Source of the DNA: Pseudarthrobacter sp. Fe7
GTDB taxonomy: Bacteria > Actinomycetota > Actinomycetes > Actinomycetales > Micrococcaceae
Assembly (NCBI GenBank): GCA_024372495.1
Contig: CP099977.1
Coordinates: 1,550,001-1,614,000, forward strand
Length of the DNA: 64,000 nucleotides
Direction of reading: 5' to 3'
Positions 20,671 through 28,380 of the stretch are shown here, piece by piece. The notes beneath the pieces were generated by a model that did no database searches, was not told the origin of the DNA, and saw nothing but the letters and a program-made list of their open reading frames with translations. The stretch's first letter is position 1. Every line of letters begins with the position of its first letter. A program made the position numbers and the translations under genes.

Positions 20671-20687
20671 AGCGGAGGTGGCCTGCC
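20656..20687 (+). terminator. Hairpin overlapping the BcsB-like stop codon
   Basis: GGCAGGC (20656-20662) pairs with GCCTGCC (20681-20687) around the TGA stop. No U-run follows, so termination is only suggested. Confidence 0.3.
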
Positions 20688-20749
20688 GAGTTGTTTCCCG
20701 ACGCAAGCGCCGCCGCGCTCGCCGGGCAGCGGTGGTTGATAAGGTGCCT

Positions 20750-20766
20750 CTTGAGGAAACCTTGAG
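20750..20766 (+). promoter_or_regulatory. Direct-repeat element CTTGAG-N5-CTTGAG (box B)
   Basis: CTTGAG at 20750-20755 and 20761-20766 with the same 5-bp spacer as box A, 74 bp before the next gene. It heads the group of two tiny membrane proteins and the ParA-like gene. Confidence 0.6.
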
Positions 20767-20792
20767 TTTTTGACTCAATTTGTCAAATACGT

Positions 20793-20810
20793 TGACTCAT
20801 GATTGAGTCA
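20793..20810. promoter_or_regulatory. Palindrome TGACTCA-N4-TGAGTCA
   Basis: Perfect 7-bp inverted repeat with a 4-bp centre, 30 bp before the ATG at 20841. An additional TTGACTCA lies at 20770-20777. It may be a dimeric repressor site or a leader hairpin. Confidence 0.4.
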
Positions 20811-20840
20811 TGGGACTGGGGACGGAAAGACTACTTATCA

Positions 20841-21005
20841 ATGGAGGCTTCTGTGGCTTTTTCGGAATACGCCCTTGCCCTGAGCGGTCTGCTCGGCACC
20901 ATGCTGGTTCCGTTCGCCGTCCTGTACCAAATGTTGCGGCTCAAGCGCCGCGCCCTCCGGATCCCCGTCCGATCCGCACCCGCACCCAGAGGTTACAAAC
21001 GCTGA
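20841..21005 (+). CDS. Small membrane protein (54 aa)
   Basis: Short protein MEASVAFSEYALALSGLLG... with one hydrophobic helix (about residues 9-31) and a basic Arg/Lys-rich C-terminal tail. No family recognised. A weak Shine-Dalgarno (GGAAAG) is 12-13 bases upstream. It lies under box B, and its stop is 2 bp from the next start, which supports an operon. Confidence 0.45.
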   Translation: MEASVAFSEYALALSGLLGTMLVPFAVLYQMLRLKRRALRIPVRSAPAPRGYKR

Positions 21006-21007
21006 CT

Positions 21008-21127
21008 ATGCCGTATGTCGATATCAACCCCCACAAAGGCCGTCCCAAATGGGTGGGCTACACCATCGTTGCCGTGCTCCTGGTGCTTACCGCAGCTGTT
21101 GTCTTCGCCGCACTCATTCATCACTGA
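21008..21127 (+). CDS. Small membrane protein (39 aa)
   Basis: MPYVDINPHKGRPKWVGYTI followed by a single hydrophobic helix (residues 16-37). Its start lies 2 bp after the preceding stop, so the two are probably co-translated. There is no homologue I recognise. The Lys/Arg/Pro-rich N-terminus suggests a cytoplasmic contact surface. Confidence 0.45.
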   Translation: MPYVDINPHKGRPKWVGYTIVAVLLVLTAAVVFAALIHH

Positions 21128-21225
21128 CGACTGGATACTGGGCAACGTCTACTGCCGGACCCCCTAGACTTACTGATTGAACCAGTGCCGCATAATCGTT
21201 TTTCGAAAACATCCGGGGGATAGCC

Positions 21226-22599
21226 ATGCCACATCCGGCGGATCAGAATGCAGGCGCCCAAGCAGAGGATGCAGGGCAGCCGCAGCCTGCGCCGACGCCG
21301 CGACCTTCGTCGTGTCGACGGCTCAGTGCAGGATGCCTGGACAGGAACCATGCCAGCCGTTACCCCCGATACATCGAGTTCCAGCGACGCCGGTAAGCCG
21401 GTGACGCGCCGATCCTCCTGGGCTGAAGCGGCTGCTGCCGCCGACGCCACGAAACCGTCCCGCGCGCCATCCCCAGCGCAGCCCGTAACGCAACCCGCTC
21501 CTCCCGCTGCCGCACCCTCGGCGCCTCCCATCGCCTCCGTGCCGTCCGCCACCCCACTGGCTGAACCCGCAAGCGAGCCCGCTCCGGCAGCTGCCGCGCC
21601 GTCGTCGGACGCTCCGTCATTCCGCCGGAGCCGGCCCACCGCGGCCGACGAAATAGCCGATACCCCCATGCCGGACTTCATCAGCTCACCTGGACTGTTC
21701 GTCAAGGAGCAGAAACCGCGTCCCCGTGGAGGCATCCGCGGAGCCCTCTACAACCTGACCGGCGGCGCCTGGAACCTCGGCCCCGGGCCTAAGCAGCGCC
21801 AGGAGGACGAGCCTGGGCCGCCGCATATCACGCCAGCTCCAGGGCAGCTACAACACTGCCGTCCTGAGCCTCAAGGGCGGCATCGGCAAGACCTCCACCA
21901 CGGTGGGCGTGGGCCTGACCCTGGCTGAGTACCGCGGTGATGCGCCGTGCGCCATCGACGCCAACCCGGATTCCGGCGACCTGGTGGAGCGCGCTCTCGG
22001 TGAAGGCATCTATCAGCAGTCCAGCCCGCGGACCATCACGGGCCTGCTGGAGAACATCGATTCCATCGATTCCCTCACTTCCCTGGCCCGTTACATGCAC
22101 CACGCCGGCCGGCTGCACCTGATTGCGGGGGAGCAGGACCCGGAAGTCTCGGACTCGCTGACGGCCGAGGAATACCTGCGGATCCGCAAGCTCATTTCCA
22201 GCTACTACTCTGTGGTGCTGACCGACTGCGGCACCGGCGTGACCCACAATGCGATGAGCGGGATCCTGCAGTCCACGGACAACCTGGTCATCGCCGCCGG
22301 CTACGCAGTGTCCGGCGCCAAGCGGGCCCGCAGCACCCTGCACTGGCTGGCAAGCCACGGCTACGAGGAGCCTGGCCCGCAACGCGATCGTGGTCATCAC
22401 GGACAAGGACGAGGTCTCCTCCCGCGTGGACAAGGACGCCATCGAGGAGCACCTCTCCGGGATCTGCCGCGAGCTCATTGCCGTGCCGCACGACCGCGGC
22501 GTTGCGGACGGCGACCTGGTGACCCTCGACGTTCTCAAGCCGGAGACGCGGCGGGCGTACAAGGAAATTGCCGCGGCCATCGTGGACGGGTACCGGTAG
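21226..22599 (+). CDS. EspI/MinD-like ParA-family ATPase with Pro/Ala-rich N-terminus (three frame breaks)
   Basis: Composite of about 455 aa. The N-terminal 150 residues are Pro/Ala/Ser-rich and low complexity. A linker GIRGALYNLTGGAWNLGPGP, then SYNTAVLSLKGGIGKTSTT, a deviant Walker A, starts the ParA/MinD domain. CAIDANPDSGDLVERALG (Walker A'-like) and VVLTDCGTGVTHNAMSGIL (Walker B) follow, then VVITDKDEVSSRVDKDAI. The linker-plus-ATPase arrangement is that of the EspI-type proteins of type VII secretion loci and parallels BcsQ, the ParA protein of cellulose loci. No ESX genes are present. Breaks: one near 21310 and extra C in AGCT at 21810 and 22369. ATG 21226 follows GGGGGA. Confidence 0.75.
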
Positions 22600-22676
22600 G
22601 TCTCTCTACCTATGTCTCTGTGGTGCGGGCCGAGTTTCCGGTGCGTTCCGTTGTCGTCAGTCCAAAGGAGGGGTGG

Positions 22677-23221
22677 ATGGGATCGGCTCGCAAGCAGTAT
22701 GTTCCGAACGAGCTTCTGTCACGGCTGGTAGGCCAACGGCTGTATTCGGTCGAGTTCGTGCTCAACGACTACGTGCAGCCTGCGGTTCGACAGCGACGCC
22801 GCGCCCGGCCTCGTGATATTGAACTGCTACGTGTGGCCCGTCATCCACCAGGATGGCCGCGTTTGGCGCGAGCCGGAGCCTGGCTACGCCGACGCCTTGC
22901 GCCGGCTGACGCCCGGCACGGTCACTGGCACCAGCGAAGCCACGGGTGACGGCATGCGTATCGAGCCTCGACACGGGTGCATTGCTGATCCACCCTGCCA
23001 AGGAAGAGATCTTCGTCGAGATTGCCGAACTCAGTGGATTCCCGGACGGGCGATGGATGGCCTGGCGCCCGGGCGAGGACACTTTCGAAGACCTGGTTAA
23101 ACGCCGCTCCTGGCGCTTTAAGGCGGGCGACGCCGTGGCTGCGATGGCCGCGATGACCGACCACATTGAGGGGATCAGGTCCCGCTCGCTGAGCCTTACC
23201 AAGTTCGCGCAGCAGGGCTGA
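22677..23221 (+). CDS. Hypothetical cytoplasmic protein (two frame breaks)
   Basis: Composite of about 180 aa starting MGSARKQYVPNELLSRLVGQ after AAAGGAGGGG. Both breaks are extra C in AGCT (22777 and 22963); corrected, the middle reads ...NDYVQLRFDS... and ...GMRIELDTGALLIHP.... No signal peptide or membrane segment. Alternating beta-strand segments with EIFVEIAELSGF and WMAWRPGEDTFEDL suggest a small beta-rich domain. I do not recognise the family. It follows the ParA gene by 77 bp and may belong to its operon. Confidence 0.6.
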
Positions 23222-23293
23222 AGGAGAGCTGGCGGCCGGTCCTGCCTGGCAGCAATTCCTACCTCTGCGCGGCACCCCGATTATGCTCAGAAG

Positions 23294-23452
23294 ATGGCGA
23301 AGGCCGGCATCGGGGCGGCGGCCGTCTGCTACCGGAACATCGATGCCGATTCCGTGCCTGTCTGGACCCTCATGGCCCTGGGAGTCTTTATCGTCATGGC
23401 TGGAGTTGCCCCCCGGATCATCATCATCCGCCGTTCCGCCAGTGTTGAGTGA
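23294..23452 (+). CDS. Short membrane protein, internally deleted copy of the gene at 37379
   Basis: A 52-aa frame (MAKAGIGAAAVCYRNIDADS...) whose last 49 codons match the C-terminal half of the 117-aa protein at 37379-37732 almost perfectly, including VWTLMALGVFIVMAGVA and IIIIRRSAS. Upstream bases also match (TTATGCTC then a short gap then ATGGCGA). The copy looks like the longer gene with about 195 bp removed in frame. It keeps one membrane helix and could be expressed, or be a remnant. Confidence 0.5.
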   Translation: MAKAGIGAAAVCYRNIDADSVPVWTLMALGVFIVMAGVAPRIIIIRRSASVE

Positions 23453-23587
23453 CGCCGGGCAGGCCTTAATCCGGCTTCGTGCGCCGCTGCGGGATGCACT
23501 CTGGTGCGTCCCGCCGTCGTACCTCCTGCCCCGCCCACGCCGATGCGTCTGGTGCCGTGTGCTCCACGGAAGGACGCAACTTCGTTC

Positions 23588-23968
23588 TCAGCGCCGCTCT
23601 GCACACGGACCGAAGGATCCTTGGGCTCTGGAAAAGGGCTGAGCAGCCTGGTTGAGGCGCGCCACGATGTCACCCAGCTGCCGGGTTTGTATCTGCGCGA
23701 CGGCGAAGTCCTCGTTCTTAATGGAAGCCTGCAAAGCGAGGCATCCGGCTTCGGTTTCCGACGCGCCGGTCATAGCGGCCGTGATCTTGAGGCTGAGGAC
23801 AGCGTCCATGGCGTCCTCGCTGTCCTGAGCGGCGACGGCGGACTGGATCCGGGTGAACCGTTGCGGCAGCATGGCGAGGAAATCGGTGAGAAACCGCAGC
23901 GCGGCGTGGGGACTGTTCAGCTCCCGGCCAAGGTCCTGGATGACCTGGGGGTTGACGCCGTCGATCAT
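23588..23968 (-). CDS. HPt-like domain protein lacking the phospho-accepting histidine
   Basis: A 126-aa all-helical protein. Residues 27-115 resemble a histidine-phosphotransfer (HPt) domain: FLTDFLAMLPQRFTRIQSAV, then AVLSLKITAAMTGA, aligned with the family core A-H-S-L-K-G-S-A. The position of the catalytic His is Leu58 and the usual Gly after Lys is Ile62. It should therefore not accept phosphate, and may act as a docking or inhibitory module. Its ATG overlaps the signal peptidase stop by 4 bp, so the two are translationally coupled in the camelysin operon. Confidence 0.6.
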   Translation of the reverse strand: MIDGVNPQVIQDLGRELNSPHAALRFLTDFLAMLPQRFTRIQSAVAAQDSEDAMDAVLSLKITAAMTGASETEAGCLALQASIKNEDFAVAQIQTRQLGDIVARLNQAAQPFSRAQGSFGPCAERR

Positions 23969-24606
23969 GCGTTTCGTGGACCCGCTTGCGCCTGCTCAGG
24001 CTTTTTGTCGCCTGGCTCCCGGCGCCAGATGCTCTTCAGCGTCCCGATGACCAGGATGGCAGGAGCACCGTACATGAGCGTGTTCAGGACGATGGGTTCC
24101 CGGATGGCCCGGATGGCCTGCCCAACATAGTGGATGGTGAAGACGTGCCGGTCCACGGTGGGGGCGCTGATGGTGGCCAGCCACGGGTCGATTCCGTTGT
24201 TCGCATCGCCCTTGGTCTGGACGACGAGGGACCCGTCAGGGTTGGTGGTGAGCTGGGTGACCCGGTGGGTTTCGACCCGCTGGTCTTCGACCGGGATGTG
24301 GTATGTGATGATGTCGCCGACCTTGATTTCGCCGGCCGGAACCGGCTGGGTGACCACGATGTCGCCGGGGTTGATCAGCGGGGCCATGGACCCGGTGAGC
24401 ATGGTGAGGGTGTGGTATCCGAAAATGCGTGGTCCGATGGCCAGGGCCAGGAATGCGGCCAGGGCCACGGTGAACAAGGTGGTGGTGACGACGGTCAGGG
24501 ACCGTCTGAGGAGGCGGGCCAGCCGCCCGGAACCAGACGTGGTTCTGCCTTCCTGGACGCTTGCGGCCGGGCCGTGGGGCTTACGGGCGATGGGCAGTGC
24601 AGTCAT
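23965..24606 (-). CDS. Type I signal peptidase, SipW/Sec11 (S26B) type
   Basis: A 213-aa membrane protein with helices at about residues 36-58 and 170-187. The catalytic motif LTGSMAPLINPGDIV gives Ser73. The second conserved box, DQRVETHRVTQL, has His114 in place of the lysine of ordinary bacterial enzymes, the mark of SipW/Sec11-like peptidases. A third box (TKGDANNGIDPW) supplies the Asp/Gly region. In Bacillus SipW processes TasA and its relatives. Here the gene follows a TasA/camelysin-like gene by 45 bp, which makes that protein the obvious substrate. Confidence 0.9.
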   Translation of the reverse strand: MTALPIARKPHGPAASVQEGRTTSGSGRLARLLRRSLTVVTTTLFTVALAAFLALAIGPRIFGYHTLTMLTGSMAPLINPGDIVVTQPVPAGEIKVGDIITYHIPVEDQRVETHRVTQLTTNPDGSLVVQTKGDANNGIDPWLATISAPTVDRHVFTIHYVGQAIRAIREPIVLNTLMYGAPAILVIGTLKSIWRREPGDKKPEQAQAGPRNA

Positions 24607-24651
24607 GGCAGGCTTTCAGGTCTGAGGGGGTAGTTCCAGGCGGCCGGGTCT

Positions 24652-25263
24652 TTACTTGACCGTCGCAGCCCGCTGGGTGGCGCTGAAGTTGAAGCTGATG
24701 GTGCTGGCGATGCCCTGGAAAGCATCCGGAGCCGCGGAAGGCAAGGTGGTGGTGACCTTCAGGTTGTCGGTCTTGCCGTTGGTGAGTGAGGTCAGGTTGG
24801 CCAGGGCGCGGTTGGCGCCGATGATCGGCGACGAGGCTAGGACCGTGGTCTTGGTGGCCGGCGAGGGGCAGATGTAAGGGGCGGCGGTCCCGGTCCAGGC
24901 GGCGCTGCAGTTTTCGATGAGCAGCTGCAGGCCGTTGGTGCCGTCGGTGGAGAGTGCGGAAGCGGAAGTGGCGGTGTCTGCAGTGGTGAGGGAGACCGTG
25001 CCGAGGGCGGAGTCGCCGGTGTTGGCCAGGGTGACGAGCTTTTCGACGGTGTCGCCGGGGAGCAGTCCCGCGACGGGGACGCTGAGGGTGTCGGCAGTGG
25101 TCTGGCCGAGGGCGATCTTGATGGTGCCGGCCTTGACGTCCTGGCTGGCGGTGGTGGTCGAGGTGAACGCACCGTAGGTGCCCATGCCGGCCACGGCGGC
25201 GGCGGTTCCCACCAGTGCGACGGAGGCGAGGATCTTGCCGGACGTGGTCTCCAAAATGCCCAT
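24652..25263 (-). CDS. TasA/camelysin-like SipW-dependent secreted protein
   Basis: A 203-aa protein. The N-terminal signal region (KILASVALVGTAAAVAGMGT, YGAFTSTTTAS) has the GTYA/GAF-type junction typical of SipW substrates. The mature beta-sandwich contains VKAGTIKIALG, GLLPGDTVEKLVTLANTGDS and FNFSATQRA near the end, as in the CalY/TasA (M73) family. Two Cys (IENCSAAW and YICPSPA) may form a disulfide. TasA proteins assemble matrix fibres in Bacillus; a fibre or surface role here is inferred. Direct-repeat box C lies 124 bp upstream. Confidence 0.82.
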   Translation of the reverse strand: MGILETTSGKILASVALVGTAAAVAGMGTYGAFTSTTTASQDVKAGTIKIALGQTTADTLSVPVAGLLPGDTVEKLVTLANTGDSALGTVSLTTADTATSASALSTDGTNGLQLLIENCSAAWTGTAAPYICPSPATKTTVLASSPIIGANRALANLTSLTNGKTDNLKVTTTLPSAAPDAFQGIASTISFNFSATQRAATVK

Positions 25264-25386
25264 TTGCTTAGGTCCATTTCTGTGATGGGCCCACCCCTGT
25301 GGGCCGGCCGTGGAAGGTCAGGCGCACTGCTTGACCTGACTTCGATTACCATTCACGGGGAGCCTCAAGAGGTGTCCACGCGTAGG

Positions 25387-25403
25387 CTCAAGATTCAGTC
25401 AAG
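25387..25403 (-). promoter_or_regulatory. Direct-repeat element CTTGAC-N5-CTTGAG (box C)
   Basis: On the minus strand CTTGAC, 5 bp, CTTGAG, the same geometry as boxes A, B and D. A third CTTGAG occurs on this strand at 25364-25369. It lies in the 304-bp divergent region between the TasA-like gene and the small secreted protein. Confidence 0.6.
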
Positions 25404-25487
25404 AATGAAGATCTTCGCAGGTCAGCACCGTATTTGTGATGTGCGCCACCGTGATTTTGTGCCGGTTTGATGGGATCCAGATGGTCC

Positions 25488-25504
25488 CTTGAGCCTTTCT
25501 TGAG
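25488..25504 (+). promoter_or_regulatory. Direct-repeat element CTTGAG-N5-CTTGAG (box D)
   Basis: CTTGAG at 25488-25493 and 25499-25504, 63 bp upstream of the GTG start of the secreted protein at 25568. Confidence 0.6.
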
Positions 25505-25567
25505 ATGCATCGGGAAGGGTTGGAGGACAGGGCCCGCGACAGGGCCGGGACCGTTGGAGAGGACGTC

Positions 25568-26014
25568 GTGGCGGCCGGCAGGAATCACGCATGGAGCGCC
25601 AGCGCGCTGCTCGTGGTTTTCCTGTCCACCCTGTTCGTCGGGATCCCCGCTGCGCACGCCGCCTTTAAGGCTTCGGCCCAGTCCGGCTTCCCGGTTAGCG
25701 CCCTCACCTTGCAATCCCCGGTCCCATCAATCACGGCTAGCTGTGCCGGCGGCGGCAGTAACGGCAACGGCAAAAAACGTCTGAACATTGCGGTGACGAG
25801 TGCCGGCTCGGTACCGCGGGCCAACGCCTACGTACTTATCGTGACCGACCCCTCTGGTTCGAATTACTCCGTCAATCCCGCCACCTCCGGGTACTCCAAC
25901 CAGTCACCCGCACCCGGCATCTGGACCTATTACGTCCAGGCCCAGTACCAGGTCCCCGGCACCACCAACGTCTGGAAGAGCAAGACCGCCACTCCCTTAA
26001 CTGTTTCCTGCTAA
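25568..26014 (+). CDS. Small secreted protein in the TasA/SipW region
   Basis: A 148-aa protein starting with GTG after GGAGAGG (spacing about 7). The signal peptide (SASALLVVFLSTLFVGIPAA) is cleaved near AHA-AF. The mature part has Cys in ITASCAGGGS and a terminal Cys (TPLTVSC) that could pair. YVLIVTDPSGSNYSVNP and YYVQAQYQVPGTTNVW suggest an immunoglobulin-like beta sandwich. No family recognised. A shared regulatory element with the TasA-like gene suggests a matrix or surface role (inference). Confidence 0.7.
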   Translation: MAAGRNHAWSASALLVVFLSTLFVGIPAAHAAFKASAQSGFPVSALTLQSPVPSITASCAGGGSNGNGKKRLNIAVTSAGSVPRANAYVLIVTDPSGSNYSVNPATSGYSNQSPAPGIWTYYVQAQYQVPGTTNVWKSKTATPLTVSC

Positions 26015-26022
26015 CAGGAAGG

Positions 26023-26041
26023 GATGGGCGCCCGCCCCATC
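26023..26041. terminator. Hairpin between convergent genes
   Basis: GATGGGCG (26023-26030) pairs with CGCCCCATC (26033-26041) with one bulged base, between the convergent secreted-protein and acetamidase genes. No U-run. Confidence 0.3.
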
Positions 26042-26081
26042 TGCCGAGCCCACGCACGCAGCGCCCCTGCGGCAATACCGA

Positions 26082-27088
26082 CTACCCTCCGGTGTAGTCC
26101 TCGGCTGCTTTCCGCAGGCGGCTGTGGGCGCCGCCGTAGGCCTGGGCGCCCTGCAGCGTCCACTTGGGCAGCTTGGCGACCATCGTGTAGTTGGGGTCGC
26201 AGACGTTGGCAGCCGGAGCCAGGCCCATCTGGCTGACCAGCCTGGTAGGAGTCCAGCATGTCCATCCCGGTCAAGTCCGAGGTCCAGGCGATGAGGTCCT
26301 TCTGGCTGATCCGGTACGCATCCTCGAGGGGGCGGGTGGAACCGGTGCTCATGATGTAGTCGTCGTTCTCCAGGCGGGGCCACGCTGCGGCGCCCTCCTT
26401 GATCAGGTCCACCGCGATCACCGAATTCATTGCTGACTCAAGGCCGGTGCCGCAGGCTTCCCTTCGCCCTGGCGGGCGTGGCCGTCGCCGAGGGAGAGCA
26501 TGGCCCCGGCCACGTTGACCGGCAGGTACAGCGTTGTCCCGGCCCGGGCTTCCGGGGTGTCCATGTTCCCGCCGTGCGTGGATGGCGTCATGACCAGCCG
26601 CACTTCGCCGCCGGCCGGAGCCACGCCCACGGTGCCGTGCATGGGGTCCAGCGGCAGCTGCAGCCGGAAGTCTGAGTTCCGCGCCTTGAACGAGGCGGTC
26701 CAGCTCTCCAGGTCGATGTCGTAGAACCAGACGCGTTCGTCCAGGGGCTCGTTCAGCGTGGCCGTTTCATGCGTTGCCGCCAGCGCACCGAACCGGGGAG
26801 GACGCAGGACACCGCGTACTTCCTGGCCGGCACGATCGACACGAAGTGGACGGCAAGCATGTCGCCCGGTTCGGCGCCCGCCACTTCGATGGGCCCCGAG
26901 ACCGGGTTCAACTCGTTGAAAGGCACCACCTGGCTTGGCAGCTGGTCCGGGGAGGTGACCCGGCCGCCGAAGCAGTCCTCGGTGCTGACCTCCACGATGT
27001 CGCCGGGCTTAATACTGAGCATCGGCTCCCGGCCACCGAACACGTACGAGTATTCGCCTGGCTGGGGCGCGAGTTTGTGAACAACCAT
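26082..27088 (-). CDS. Acetamidase/formamidase family protein (three frame breaks)
   Basis: Composite of about 335 aa. Motifs in order: SIKPGDIVEVSTEDCFGG, PVSGPIEVAGAEPGDMLAVH, LPLDPMHGTVGVAPAGGEVR, TPSTHGGNMDT, LYLPVNVAGAMLSLGDGHARQ and the late MNSVIAVDLIKEGAAAWPR. These are diagnostic of the FmdA_AmdA family, which hydrolyses short amides to ammonia and the carboxylate. Breaks: near 26785 (one T missing), near 26455 (one G missing) and at 26239 (extra base in AGCT). It ends ...AAEDYTGG. It lies downstream of the FAH and ALDH genes on the same strand and is probably co-transcribed, but its link to sugar-acid use is unclear. Confidence 0.8.
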
Positions 27089-27198
27089 CTTTACTGGACC
27101 TCCGCTGCTTCAGGTTCCCCTGCCGCCGTCGTAATTTTTACTTCCTTCCTACCCATCCGGCCCGTCTTCACTTGGCCTTTCCGTTGATCATCGAGGCG

Positions 27199-28380
27199 CT
27201 AGCCCCGGCGCGCCGGGACCTGGACGAACTGCGACAGGTACTCCATCAGGTCGCGGATCCCAAAACTCCAGGCCGGGAGCTCCTCGGTGGTGCCCGTGGT
27301 GTTGATCAACGAGCCCAGCCTGGGCGCTGTGGATGGTCACCCGGTCTCCCTTCTTGTGCGTGAAGCCCAGGCCCGGCTCATCCCGGTCCTGGCTGGGTGC
27401 GAAGAGCGTCCCCGTGAACAGGGCAAAGCCGTCCGGGTACTGGTGGTGCCTGCCGTAAGCGGCGCCCACCAGTTCTTCGAAGGGCCTGCTGATCCGGGAC
27501 AGGCTGTTCTGCCCTTCCAGCCGGTAGCCGTCGGTTCCCTCCACGGTCAGCGTGATGTCCTCGCTCCGCAGCGACTCCAGGCTGAACCTGTCGTGGAAGA
27601 GGCGGACGAACGGGCCGATGGCACAGGACGCGTTGTTGTCCTTGGCCATCCCCAGCAGGAGCGCGCTGCGGCCCTCCACATCGCGCAGGTTCACGTCGTT
27701 GCCCACGGTGGCGCCACGTACCCGGCCCCGGGAGTCCACGAGCAGGACCAGCTCCGGTTCCGGGTTGTTCCAGCTCGAAAACGTCGGGATGCCGATCCGG
27801 GCCCCAAACCCGACGCTTGAGAGCACCGGGGCCTTGGTGAAGACCTCCGGGTCCGCCCCGAGCCCCACCTCCAGGTACTGGGACCACATCCCCTTGGCCG
27901 TCAGCACCTCCTTGACCTGCCGGGCCTGCTCGGAACCGGGCCGCACGCTGGCAAGGTCGGCGCCAAGCACAGCGAGAACAGACTCACGGACGGCCGCGGC
28001 CTGGTGGAAGTCCCCGCCGCACCGTTCCTCAATGACGCGCTCAATCATGCTGTCCACGAACGTCACGCCGCAGGCCTTGACCACCTGCAGGTCCACCGGG
28101 GCCAGGAGGTGCGGGCGTTCCCGGTCCTGCGCCAGGGAAGCATCGATCAGGTCCGCAAGGTCCCGCTGGGGATTCACGGGTGGCAGCAATGAGCCCCACC
28201 GGGTCGTCCAGGTCCAGCAGGCTCGGAGACGGTGCGCACATGCGCAGTATGGTCAAAGACATCCTGCCCGCTGACGGAGACCACGCGCGGGCCGCCCGTC
28301 TCAGGGTCCCAGACACGCCCCACCAAGAGGGCCTTGTCTGCGTCCGCGGGGAGAACCTGGTCTGCAGTAACAGTGGTCAT
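27199..28380 (-). CDS. Fumarylacetoacetate hydrolase family protein (three frame breaks)
   Basis: Composite of about 393 aa, N-terminus MTTVTADQVLPADADKALL. The C-terminal FAH core includes GIPTFSSWNNPEPELVLLVD with the metal-binding E-x-E and RSALLLGMAKDNNASCAIGP. Breaks: extra base in AGCT at 28219 and 27318 and an extra C in a C run near 28175. FAH-fold enzymes of this length include 2-keto-3-deoxy-sugar-acid dehydratases, which form 2-oxoglutarate semialdehyde. Overlap of its start with the ALDH stop (ATGA) puts it beside an enzyme that oxidises that product. I infer that role; a hydrolase role is not excluded. Confidence 0.78.

Noticed and set aside
21226..23221. A type VII secretion (ESX) locus around the EspI-like ATPase
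   Set aside because: No EccB/C/D, WXG100 or mycosin-like gene is present nearby.
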